64,000 bases of DNA from JANXXV01 sp038230275 (GTDB lineage Bacteria; Acidobacteriota; Terriglobia; Bryobacterales; Bryobacteraceae), in the NCBI GenBank assembly GCA_038230275.1, contig JBBRNO010000019.1, positions 1 to 64,000 on the forward strand, given 5' to 3'. Below, piece by piece: positions 9,367 to 17,215 of this stretch. Made by a program: the position numbers and the translations under genes. The number at the start of each line of letters is the position of its first letter. The stretch's first letter is position 1. The notes under the pieces were generated by a model, which saw nothing but the letters and a program-made list of their open reading frames with translations, did not search any database and was not told the origin of the DNA.

Positions 9367-10772
9367 TGAATCACGAAGAGGAACTTCTAAAATTCGTAAC
9401 GCGGCGTCATTTCTTCAGCCGGTGCACCGTCGGCCTTGGCGGCATTGCACTGGCTAACATAATGGGCGCGGAGCCCACCGGACAACCGCACTTTCCGCCG
9501 CGCATCAAGAACGTCATCTATCTGTTCATGGCCGGTGGCCCCAGCCAGTTGGAACTCTTTGACTACAAGCCAAAGCTCCAGCAATTCAACGGTAAAGGGG
9601 TCCCCGAATCGCTGATGAAGGGCAAGCGCTTCGCTTTCATGGACACCTTCGCCAAGGAGCCGCCGAAGCTACTGGGCACTCACCGCGAGTTCAAGCAGCA
9701 CGGCAAAAGCGGTCAGTACTTCTCCGACTTGCTGCCGCACATTGCCACCGTTGCCGATGACATCACAATGATCAGAGGCGTCAACACGGACAATTTCAAC
9801 CACGGACCGGCGAAGTGTTTCGTCAACACCGGATCCACTCGCTTCGGGCGGCCGAGCATCGGCGCCTGGGTGACGTACGGAGTCGGCAGCGAATCGAAGG
9901 ATCTGCCGGGATTCGTTGTGCTCCAATCGGGACCGCGGGGCCCAAGAGGTGGCGCGGCGCTGTGGGGCAGCGGCTTCTTGCCCACCGGGTATCAGGGCGT
10001 TCCCTTCCGTTCCGGCGGCGATCCCATTCTCGATCTATCCAGCCCGCTGGGCGTCACCGACAATACGCAGAAGCAGTCGCTCGAAGCCATCCGCGATTTG
10101 AATTTGAGCAAGCTGGCGGAAACCGGCGATCCCGAAATCTCCACGCGCATCAGTGCCTACGAAATGGCCTACCGGATGCAAACCAGTGGTCCCGAGCTGA
10201 TCGATTTCGGCAAAGAGAGCCGCAAGACGCTGCAGTCCTACGGCGCTGAGCCGGGCAAGAGTTCGTACGCAAACAACTGCCTGCTAGCGCGGCGATTGGT
10301 TGAACGCGGGGTTCGCTTTGTTCAGCTCTATCACACCGATTGGGACCACCACGCCGACCTCGGCCAGCCGTTGGACAACGTTTGCCGTGAGATCGACCGG
10401 CCGACCGCGGCGCTCATCAAGGATCTGAAAGAGCGCAATCTGCTCGACCAGACACTGGTGATCTGGGGCGGAGAATTCGGACGCACTCCGATGGGTGAGA
10501 CGCGCGACAACACTTCAAAGATGGGGCGCAACCACCATATCGACGCGTACACGTTCTTCATGGCTGGAGGCGGGGTTCGTCCCGGCACCGAGGTGGGCGG
10601 CACCGATGAGCTTGGCTTCTCGTCTACCGATCCCATTCATGTGCATGACATTCAGGCGACGCTGCTGCACCAGCTGGGGCTGGATCATACGAAGCTGACG
10701 TTCAAATTCCAAGGCCGGAATTTCCGTTTGACGGACGTGGGCGGAAAGGTGATCGATAAGCTGCTGGCTTAG
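9366..10772 (+). CDS. DUF1501 sulfatase-like protein (module 2)
   Basis: A 468-residue paralogue of the protein at 5480, with the same order of motifs ('FMAGGPSQLELFDYKP', 'QHGKSGQYFSDLLPH', 'LVIWGGEFGRTP', 'GRNHH', 'FFMAGGGVRPG'). It has a Tat-like TRRHFF leader at 12-17. The ATG at 9366 shares its A with the stop of the preceding PSD1 gene, so translation is coupled and stoichiometric pairing is likely. An upstream in-frame start at 9309 would overlap that gene deeply and displace the leader, so it was rejected. Confidence 0.9.
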   Translation: MNHEEELLKFVTRRHFFSRCTVGLGGIALANIMGAEPTGQPHFPPRIKNVIYLFMAGGPSQLELFDYKPKLQQFNGKGVPESLMKGKRFAFMDTFAKEPPKLLGTHREFKQHGKSGQYFSDLLPHIATVADDITMIRGVNTDNFNHGPAKCFVNTGSTRFGRPSIGAWVTYGVGSESKDLPGFVVLQSGPRGPRGGAALWGSGFLPTGYQGVPFRSGGDPILDLSSPLGVTDNTQKQSLEAIRDLNLSKLAETGDPEISTRISAYEMAYRMQTSGPELIDFGKESRKTLQSYGAEPGKSSYANNCLLARRLVERGVRFVQLYHTDWDHHADLGQPLDNVCREIDRPTAALIKDLKERNLLDQTLVIWGGEFGRTPMGETRDNTSKMGRNHHIDAYTFFMAGGGVRPGTEVGGTDELGFSSTDPIHVHDIQATLLHQLGLDHTKLTFKFQGRNFRLTDVGGKVIDKLLA

Positions 10773-10778
10773 CGCGGT

Positions 10779-11054
10779 ATGTGGTTTATCCCGCCAAACC
10801 CGGAAGACCCGCGAGTGCAGGCCGCCATGGAGAGGGCGGTTTCCAAGCTGACCCTCGAAGAGAAGAAGCTTGCGGGTGAAGTGTTTCAAATATACGGCGA
10901 ATTGGTGGCGAATCAAAAAATCTCTGCTGAGCGAAGCGAGTTGGCGCTGCACGCGTTGATTACCGATGCACACCGGGCCGCGATGGATCGCAGCGAAAGA
11001 TTTCTGCTGGAAGAGATATGGAAGTTGGACCCTGGAAGAGAACCGGGTGCTTGA
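10779..11054 (+). CDS. small hypothetical protein after the DUF1501 gene
   Basis: A 91-residue, charged, probably helical protein with no signal peptide, membrane segment or Cys. It begins six bases after the DUF1501 stop. The composition (balanced Glu, Lys, Ala, Leu) looks like a real coding sequence, but I do not recognise a family. It may be the last gene of the PSD1/DUF1501 operon. Confidence 0.5.
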   Translation: MWFIPPNPEDPRVQAAMERAVSKLTLEEKKLAGEVFQIYGELVANQKISAERSELALHALITDAHRAAMDRSERFLLEEIWKLDPGREPGA

Positions 11055-11441
11055 GCTATGAATTGACTCCCGCTGAAACCATTGACGATTAAGCACCGGC
11101 TACTGTCAGTACTTGCTCTTGGGCAAGCACACTATAAGAACACGACCCGACGAAAGGGCAGAGGCGCAACCGTCGGAGGGAACCAGTTCTCGAACAATCT
11201 CCGAAGTACAGTTTTAGCCTGCTTAGGGACGATGAGGTACGGCAAGTCCCGTCCGGAAGTATCAGGTGGTGACAGGCGGGGTAGACGGCCATTCCCGTTG
11301 CAGCTAGCCCGTTTCACCCGTACCCACTTCCGTGCCGTTTCGTGTTCGCGTGAGTTCGGCTCGTTATCGGAAAATCAGGCGAAACAATGTTGGCAACCTA
11401 TCGAGCCTCTTGCGCCAAGTGTACAACCGCGATCAGTACGT
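11055..11441. other. 387-bp region without a recognisable gene; paired stems present
   Basis: No supported gene was found. Two local stems are visible: CCGACG (11147-11152) with CGTCGG (11171-11176) around an 18-base loop, and GGGAC/GTCCC around 11225-11250. A TATAAG sequence near 11132 could be a -10 element. The pattern could be a structured RNA, but it matches no riboswitch consensus that I can name. Short frames on either strand look non-coding. Confidence 0.3.
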
Positions 11442-11804
11442 CTAATGGCCGCGCAGAAGCACCATCAGCACACGCTCCGGAGTGACCACGCTCGCGTGCC
11501 CGCACCATTCCTGCCTGGTGGCCATCGTGCGGAGTACGAGTGGCGTGATGTTCTCCGGAATCGCCGGATGTACCCGAAAGAGAATCACGCCGCTTTGTAC
11601 GAGAGGTTTCCGGCGTTGGATTGCGATCTGCCAGAAATCCTTGTCGAGCGTCAGCAGGACCCGGCCCTCCACTTCCGCCAAATCCAGGAGCGCGGCGTCG
11701 CCCGTGCCCGGAAGGTCCATCCGCGCCCAAGTTACGTAGTGACCGGCGCGCCGTAATCCCTCGACTGCCGGCAGCGGGAAGTTCTCATCCGCGAGCAGCC
11801 GCAT
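11442..11804 (-). CDS. DUF5615 PIN-like protein, probable toxin of a pair
   Basis: A 120-residue protein with the family opening 'MRLLADENFP', an internal 'LLTLDKDF' strand and a 'GVILFR' strand, as in DUF5615 PIN-like proteins. Asp6 and Glu7 near the N-terminus and the Asp pair in LDKD are candidate metal ligands of a PIN-type nuclease. The ATG at 11804 shares its A with the stop of the DUF433 gene upstream (TGATG), which is how this module is usually arranged. The likely role is ribonuclease toxin, inferred from the pairing. Confidence 0.85.
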   Translation of the reverse strand: MRLLADENFPLPAVEGLRRAGHYVTWARMDLPGTGDAALLDLAEVEGRVLLTLDKDFWQIAIQRRKPLVQSGVILFRVHPAIPENITPLVLRTMATRQEWCGHASVVTPERVLMVLLRGH

Positions 11805-12034
11805 CAGACCGGAAGCAGGTACGCCTTGTACTCGTGAGCGAGGTGGCTGGCGTAAGCCAGGCACGCGAGGATGTCATCGCGCGTCAACCCCGGATAGTTG
11901 GAGAGGACGTCGGCTTCCGACTGTCCGGCCGCCAGCAGGTCTAAAATGAACTCGGCTGCAAGCCGGGTGCCTCGGACAATTGGTTTGCCTGCCAGGATTT
12001 CGGGATCGACCACGATGCGATCAGGCCAGGACAT
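11804..12034 (-). CDS. DUF433 protein, probable antitoxin
   Basis: A 76-residue protein with the DUF433 signature 'I.VDPEILAGKPIVRGTR', followed by a helix-turn-helix-like segment ('LAAGQSEADVLSNYPGLTRDDI'). DUF433 proteins usually sit directly upstream of DUF5615 proteins and are thought to be DNA-binding antitoxins that autoregulate the pair. The start was placed at the Met at 12034; a start at 12052 would add six residues. Confidence 0.85.
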   Translation of the reverse strand: MSWPDRIVVDPEILAGKPIVRGTRLAAEFILDLLAAGQSEADVLSNYPGLTRDDILACLAYASHLAHEYKAYLLPV

Positions 12035-12052
12035 GCCTTGATAATACCCCAC

Positions 12053-12495
12053 TACACCGAATCAACGCCTACGCGCTCAACGTCCCAATCCACCATGACA
12101 GTCACGCAGTCCCCCCAAGCGAATCTCGATCTCGCGGTCGTTGAGCGCGACCGGCCGGGGCGAGTTGCGCTTCGGCGTCTCGTAGCGCCGCGTACCACCG
12201 CGCACCGCCGTGCCGCTTTCACCCTGTCGCGCACTTCCGTTTCCGGCCACAAGCGAACCTTCATCTCATAGAGGCACGGACGGCACTCGAACTTGAGAAT
12301 TTGCCGGAGGTTATTCCCGTCCTGAAATCTCTACAGGAAAACTAACTCTCCTCAGAGCCTCGACGAGGGACGCGTGCCGCGGAACGAGCAGGGAAATAGC
12401 CACGCCCGTCGGGCGAACGCCGAACGATGTGCCTTGCAACGGGGGGAGTTTTCGGCGGCTGACTGCTTCCAGAAAGGCTTTTAGGGACTCGTATC
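12053..12495. other. 443-bp region between the DUF433 gene and tRNA-Ser, no firm gene
   Basis: Only weak coding hints exist here. On the minus strand 12077-12250 a GTG-initiated frame encodes a 57-residue peptide containing 'YETPKRNSPRPVAL' and 'DREIEIRLGG'. A second minus-strand frame from the tRNA end to 12311 has protein-like composition. Both may be remnants of decayed genes. I would not annotate either as functional. Confidence 0.3.
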
Positions 12496-12588
<93 letters not shown>

Positions 12589-12639
12589 GATCTTGTGGAA
12601 GATTACTCTAGCGATAGTAACACGCCAGCTTCCCCCATT

Positions 12640-13299
12640 TCACTTTTTCGCGAAGATCCCCATCCACTGCACTTTCGCCACATGGTCATGGTTTGACAAT
12701 AGCCGGAATCCGTTCGATTCGATCTCGTGCTCGGCGTCCTCCTCGGCTAACCGGATATGCTCCAGCGCGCGCCCGTTCGGCATCGCCGTTTCATTCTTGT
12801 GGTATTCCACAATCACCAGGTGCCCATCGGGTTTCAGCGCCTTCCGCAGATTCGCCAGTACCTTCGCCGGGTAGTCGATGTGATGGTACACGTCCAACAG
12901 CAGAATCGCATCTAAGGAATTGGCGGGAAGCTTCGGATCGTCAGTGCTGCCCAGCACAAACTGCACATTCGTCAACTTCTCCGAAGCCACGCGCAGCCGC
13001 GCTTTGTCCAGGAAGTCAGGAAAAATATCCTGCGCTGTCACTTTGCCGCCGGCCCCTACCGCCTCGCTCAGGAACGGCAGCATGTAGCCAACGCCGGTCC
13101 CCACGTCGGCCACGGACATTCCCGGCTTCAGCCCCATCGCGGCTACCAACTCCTTCGGCTTCTGACGCGCATCGCGGTCCGCGGCCGCCAGCGTGGAGCC
13201 CACTCGCGCCCGCGCCTCAGGAGTCTTATATCCTTCATTCGCCTTCTCGGCCACTTGCGCCGAAAGACCACAACACAGCAGCATCAGGCAATACTTCAT
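12640..13299 (-). CDS. exported class I SAM-dependent methyltransferase
   Basis: A 219-residue protein with a short lipoprotein-like or signal segment (1-14, containing CC) and a Rossmann methyltransferase core. Motif I is 'VADVGTGVGYMLP' (from residue 63), followed by an acidic motif II region and 'LDAILLLDVYHHID'. Closely related proteins in Acidobacteriota and Planctomycetes carry signal peptides, which is odd for a SAM enzyme. Its ATG overlaps the stop of the homoserine dehydrogenase gene (ATGA), so the two are co-translated; I see no functional reason for the pairing. The substrate is unknown. Confidence 0.85.
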   Translation of the reverse strand: MKYCLMLLCCGLSAQVAEKANEGYKTPEARARVGSTLAAADRDARQKPKELVAAMGLKPGMSVADVGTGVGYMLPFLSEAVGAGGKVTAQDIFPDFLDKARLRVASEKLTNVQFVLGSTDDPKLPANSLDAILLLDVYHHIDYPAKVLANLRKALKPDGHLVIVEYHKNETAMPNGRALEHIRLAEEDAEHEIESNGFRLLSNHDHVAKVQWMGIFAKK

Positions 13300-14600
13300 A
13301 AGGCTTTCTCCATCGGTAACGCTAATGGCGCTTCGGTCAGGAAGTCCAGCGCACTCATCTCGGCTACTGCTTCCCGGATCGCCTGTTCCGACGTAGGTTC
13401 CACCGTAATCACAAACGGCAGCGACTGTTTCGATGCCGACGGCAACTGCAGCACCGCATCCAGACTGATGTTCTTCGCCGCCAGAATGGCCGACAGCGCG
13501 GCAATAATTCCTGGCTGGTCATTCACCAGGAACCGCAGGTAGTACGCACTCTTCTGCAGCGTTACGGGGATTGGCTGGTATTCCCCCAGACGCGGATGGG
13601 CGAACGGCGAGACGCGATCCGGACTGCCGGAGCGGATCTCCCGGGCCACCCGCATCAGGTCGCTGACGACGGCAACGCCCGTGGGATTCGGCCCGGCGCC
13701 GCGCCCATAGTAAAACGTATCTTCCCCAAAATGTCCGCGTACCCAGACGGCGTTATAGGCGCCCTGCACGCTGGCCAGAATGGTCGAAAGCGGAATCAGC
13801 GACGGCCGCACGGAGAGGATCAAACCATTCGGGGTTTGCCTTGCAGTGCAAAGCAGACGAATGGTGTGGCCCAGCCGGTGCGCATACTGGAAATCCATGG
13901 GCGAAATGCGCCGAATGCCCGCGGTGTAAATATCGGAAGGCGTGATCTTCTCCCCAAAGGCCAAGGCGGAGAGAATGGCCAGCTTGGAACGGGCATCGTA
14001 GCCATCCACGTCAGCCGTCGGGTCGGCCTCTGCATAGCCCAATCGCTGTGCCTCGGCCAGCACATCGTCAAACGCCGCGCCGCTCTTCTCCACTTCGGTC
14101 AGGATGAAATTGGAAGTGCCATTCAGGATGCCGTAGAGCGCCGTGATGCGGTCGCCTGAAATTCCCTCCCGCAACACCGCATGAATCGGGATCCCGCCCG
14201 CAACACTCGCTTCCATGGCCAGATTGATTCCGGCCGCGATAGCGCGATCCCAAATTTCAGCGCCCGAAGCAGCCATCAGCTCCTTATTCGCCGTAACAAC
14301 GGATTTCTTCCGCGCAATGGCCTCATTCACAATCTCTTGTGCCACGGTGGTGCCGCCCACCAGTTCGGCCACGATGTCCACGTCCGGGCGCGCCACCAGT
14401 TCGCGCCAGTCCGCCGTCCGGAAAACTCCGCTCAACGAGGGCGGCAATTGCTTCGCCTCGACGCCCCGGCTGCACACCGCCGATACACAAAGGTCGAAGC
14501 CCAGTTTCAACGAAATCTGCGCCGCGTTCTCCGTCAGCACCGCCAGCGTACCCGTTCCCACATTGCCCAGCCCGACAATGCCCACATTCACTTGCTGCAT
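13296..14600 (-). CDS. hom: homoserine dehydrogenase
   Basis: A 434-residue enzyme of usual length that reduces aspartate semialdehyde to homoserine with NAD(P)H in the threonine/methionine pathway. The N-terminal Rossmann motif is 'VGIVGLGNVGTG' (residues 5-16), the catalytic region shows 'VTANKELMA' and 'EASVAGGIPIHAVLREG', and the C-terminus carries an ACT domain (about 355-430, 'YYLRFLVNDQPGIIAAL') that commonly binds threonine for feedback control. It is divergent from rfbD with a 51-bp gap and overlaps the methyltransferase downstream by four bases. Confidence 0.96.
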   Translation of the reverse strand: MQQVNVGIVGLGNVGTGTLAVLTENAAQISLKLGFDLCVSAVCSRGVEAKQLPPSLSGVFRTADWRELVARPDVDIVAELVGGTTVAQEIVNEAIARKKSVVTANKELMAASGAEIWDRAIAAGINLAMEASVAGGIPIHAVLREGISGDRITALYGILNGTSNFILTEVEKSGAAFDDVLAEAQRLGYAEADPTADVDGYDARSKLAILSALAFGEKITPSDIYTAGIRRISPMDFQYAHRLGHTIRLLCTARQTPNGLILSVRPSLIPLSTILASVQGAYNAVWVRGHFGEDTFYYGRGAGPNPTGVAVVSDLMRVAREIRSGSPDRVSPFAHPRLGEYQPIPVTLQKSAYYLRFLVNDQPGIIAALSAILAAKNISLDAVLQLPSASKQSLPFVITVEPTSEQAIREAVAEMSALDFLTEAPLALPMEKAL

Positions 14601-14651
14601 ATCCAGCCATTATGGCATCCGGCCGAAAATTGCTGGTATCCTTGCCCATGA

Positions 14652-15539
14652 ATGTCTAATCGGAGTGTCGTAGTGTTCGGAAAGGGTGGCCAGTTAGGAA
14701 CCGAGCTGGTCAGGGAGTTTACGCAGCGTGGCTACCAGGTCACCGGATTCGATCGATTCGCGGTCGACGTGACCGATAGCGCCAAGGTGGAACAGGCGCT
14801 GGCCGGCATCGATCCCGCCATCGTCTTAAACGCCGCCGCCTACAACCAGGTGGACGTGGCTGAGAACGAACCCGCTGCAGCCTTCGCCGGGAATGCGCTG
14901 GCGGTGCGGAATCTCGCTCTGGCCTGCCGCCAGGTGGACGCCCGCTTCGTCCATTTCTCCACCGACTACGTGTTCGACGGAACTGCCGGACGCCCCTATA
15001 CCGAAGCCGATCAAACTCATCCTCAGGGTGCCTATGCGGTATCGAAGCTGGCCGGCGAGCTGTATGCGCAGGCCTATCTCGAGAGCCCTTTGATCGTCAG
15101 GACCTCAGGCGTTTTCGGCCCGGCCGGCTGCCGCACGAACCGCGGCAATTTCGTCGAAGTGATGCTGCGACTAGCCAAATCCGGGCAGCCAATCCGCGTG
15201 GTGGAAGATCACGTCGCCTCGCCGGCCTATGCCCCTGCGCTGGCGGCACGCACCGCGGAACTGGTTGAGCAGAATCATTCAGGCGTCTTTCACATCGGCG
15301 GAGGCGTGCCCATCTCGTGGTTTGAATACGCGAAGCTGATCTTCGCCTGTGCCGGACTCACGCCAGAACTGCGGCCTACGAATGAGAGGGAGTATCGCAC
15401 CGTGGCCCGCCGGCCGAAGTTCTCCGCTCTATCGAATGGAAAGCTGGAACTGGCCGGCATTGCGCCGATGCCGCCGATGGCCGATGCGGTGAAGAGCTAT
15501 CTAGCAGCCCGCGAGGAAATACTCAGCGGGATGCGTTAG
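14652..15539 (+). CDS. rfbD: dTDP-4-dehydrorhamnose reductase
   Basis: A 295-residue short-chain dehydrogenase-type reductase that makes dTDP-L-rhamnose, the last step of the Rml pathway. Landmarks are the cofactor loop 'GKGGQLGTEL' (residues 10-19), 'FSTDYVFDGT', the catalytic Tyr-x-x-x-Lys in 'YAVSKLAGE', and the C-terminal 'RPKFSALSNGKL'. The other rml genes are not nearby. Its 3' end overlaps that of the convergent VWA gene by 17 bases. Confidence 0.93.
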   Translation: MSNRSVVVFGKGGQLGTELVREFTQRGYQVTGFDRFAVDVTDSAKVEQALAGIDPAIVLNAAAYNQVDVAENEPAAAFAGNALAVRNLALACRQVDARFVHFSTDYVFDGTAGRPYTEADQTHPQGAYAVSKLAGELYAQAYLESPLIVRTSGVFGPAGCRTNRGNFVEVMLRLAKSGQPIRVVEDHVASPAYAPALAARTAELVEQNHSGVFHIGGGVPISWFEYAKLIFACAGLTPELRPTNEREYRTVARRPKFSALSNGKLELAGIAPMPPMADAVKSYLAAREEILSGMR

Positions 15540-16500
15540 AGGCGTAGTAACCCTTGCGGACCTGTACCTTCACTTCTTTATCACGTTGCGGTACGTGAAC
15601 CTCCACGCGCCGGAATCCTCCGCTTGCACTCGGATTGGTTGGCGTGTAACCAATGGAGTACTGGCTACGCAGCTCCTGGCTGATCTGGTCGAAGATGCTC
15701 TGCAGTGAGTTCTTGTTATCCACCTTCATCACGCGGCCCCCGGTATCTTCCGACATCTTCTTCAGATACCCTTCGCCGCCGCCGCCGAAGCTCATGTACC
15801 CGCCGTAGGCGCGGCTGTCCAGGTAGTAGATGCTGTAGATAATCGCGTCTGCCTTCTGCGCCTGTTCAATCGCCTGCTCAATCTTATAGCGGCTGCCCTG
15901 ATCTACACCATCGGTAATCAATACCAGCGCTTTCCGCCCCACTTGGCCCACCAGTTGATCGTGCGATGCCAGGTAGACCGTGTCGTATAGAACGGTCCCA
16001 TGAGGACGCGATGCCGTCGGCACCGGCCCGGAGTTGCCCCCGGCTCCACTCACATCGGAATTGACGCGGAGCCCGTCCAGCCCCGCCTTCAGCAGCTTCG
16101 CCGAATTGGTGAAATCCTGCAAGAGCTCCGCATCGGACCCGAAACTGATCAAAAACGCCATATCCTTCGGCCGCAGCACCCGTGAGAAAAACTGCGATGC
16201 CGCGTTCCGCTCCACTTCAATCAAATTCGCCTGACTGCCGCTGACGTCAACAAGTAAGCCAATAGTCAGAGGAAGATCGTTTTCGCGAGTGAAGTATTTG
16301 ATGGTCTGCGATTTGCCATCCTCGCTGATGGCGAAGTCTTCCTTGTTTAAGTTGCCGATCAGCCCGCCCTTCTTTTCGCGGACCGTGAAGAACAGGTTCA
16401 CCACATCGACGTCGATCTTCAACACTTTCTCTTCCTGCGCCCACACGATAAGCGCAGGCGCCAGCAGCAGGCCCGCGGCGGCGAGCGGGAGTATTCGCAT
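15523..16500 (-). CDS. acidobacterial-type VWA domain protein, exported
   Basis: A 325-residue protein with a signal peptide (1-21) followed by the region typical of the acidobacterial VWFA-related family ('VDVVNLFFTVREKKG...DFAISEDG'). The MIDAS motif DVSGS is at 85-89, with a second acidic loop around 'LITDGVDQGSRY'. This family is expanded in Solibacter-like genomes; its ligand is unknown. The start at 16500 is preferred because an in-frame extension to 16548 would place 16 polar residues before the signal peptide. It is divergent from the glycosylase gene. Confidence 0.88.
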   Translation of the reverse strand: MRILPLAAAGLLLAPALIVWAQEEKVLKIDVDVVNLFFTVREKKGGLIGNLNKEDFAISEDGKSQTIKYFTRENDLPLTIGLLVDVSGSQANLIEVERNAASQFFSRVLRPKDMAFLISFGSDAELLQDFTNSAKLLKAGLDGLRVNSDVSGAGGNSGPVPTASRPHGTVLYDTVYLASHDQLVGQVGRKALVLITDGVDQGSRYKIEQAIEQAQKADAIIYSIYYLDSRAYGGYMSFGGGGEGYLKKMSEDTGGRVMKVDNKNSLQSIFDQISQELRSQYSIGYTPTNPSASGGFRRVEVHVPQRDKEVKVQVRKGYYASNASR

Positions 16501-16535
16501 ACACTGACAGATGCGTCCGCTAATCATTGAGTTCC

Positions 16536-17129
16536 ATGCGTAAAGCAATCAATCACCTCAAGAAGGCCGATCCCATTCTGGCCACCATTATCCAGCAGGT
16601 CGGGCCATGCCAAATGCGGCATTCCGATCCCACCTTTGAAGCGCTGGCCCGCTCCATCGTATACCAACAGCTTAGCGGAAAGGCGGCCGGAACCATTTAC
16701 GGGCGCTTGGCCGCGGCCGCATCGGACCCGCTAACGCCAGAGGCCGTGCTGCGCCTGACCCACGAGGAATTGCGCGCGGTAGGGCTGTCCACGCAAAAGG
16801 CGAAGTACGTATACGACCTGGCGGAAAGAACCAACCGCAACGAAATCGACTTCCTGGCTTTGCGGGACATGGACGATCAGCAGGTGATTGAAGTGCTCAC
16901 GCAAGTGAAGGGCGTGGGCGTCTGGACCGTGCACATGTTCCTCATGTTCTCTCTCCAGCGCCCCAATGTACTACCCACTGGTGACCTCGGTATCCGCAAC
17001 GCCGTGAAGAAGGCATACCGCATGCGCAAGACGCCGACGCCGGCCGACATCGAGAAGCGCGCCAAGCCATGGCACCCCTACTGCTCGGTGGCTAGTTGGT
17101 ACCTCTGGAGAAGCCTTGAAATCGGGTAG
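16536..17129 (+). CDS. DNA-3-methyladenine glycosylase II-like protein
   Basis: A 197-residue HhH-GPD base-excision glycosylase that would remove alkylated purines. The helix-hairpin-helix is 'VKGVGVWTVHMFLMF' (about 125-140) and the catalytic Asp lies in 'PTGDLGIRNAVKKAY'. The N-terminal half has 'FEALARSIVYQQLSGKAAGTI', typical of AlkA-like enzymes, but the protein lacks the AlkA N-terminal domain. A TTG at 16527 would add three residues; the ATG at 16536 is used. Confidence 0.88.
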   Translation: MRKAINHLKKADPILATIIQQVGPCQMRHSDPTFEALARSIVYQQLSGKAAGTIYGRLAAAASDPLTPEAVLRLTHEELRAVGLSTQKAKYVYDLAERTNRNEIDFLALRDMDDQQVIEVLTQVKGVGVWTVHMFLMFSLQRPNVLPTGDLGIRNAVKKAYRMRKTPTPADIEKRAKPWHPYCSVASWYLWRSLEIG

Positions 17130-17138
17130 GAATAGTAC

Positions 17139-17167
17139 TTGACTGCCAAAGGTACTAGGAGTATCAT
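17139..17167 (+). promoter_or_regulatory. sigma-70-type promoter of the lactonase gene
   Basis: TTGACT (17139-17144) and TATCAT (17162-17167) are separated by exactly 17 bases. The site is about 50 bases before the ATG at 17216, and a purine-rich ribosome-binding site (AGAGAGGAA) lies between. It is one of the clearest housekeeping promoters in the window. Confidence 0.7.
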
Positions 17168-17215
17168 CTTACATGGGCAGAATCCTGCCCCATTCCGCGT
17201 AGAAGAGAGGAATCA

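Noticed and set aside
11082..11441. Possible group II intron or riboswitch in the unassigned region
   Set aside because: I could not match the domain V or any riboswitch consensus, so I list only the stems.
11082..11756. Plus-strand 224-codon frame
   Set aside because: It overlaps the DUF5615 gene on the other strand; the translation lacks any family pattern and is Arg/Pro-rich.
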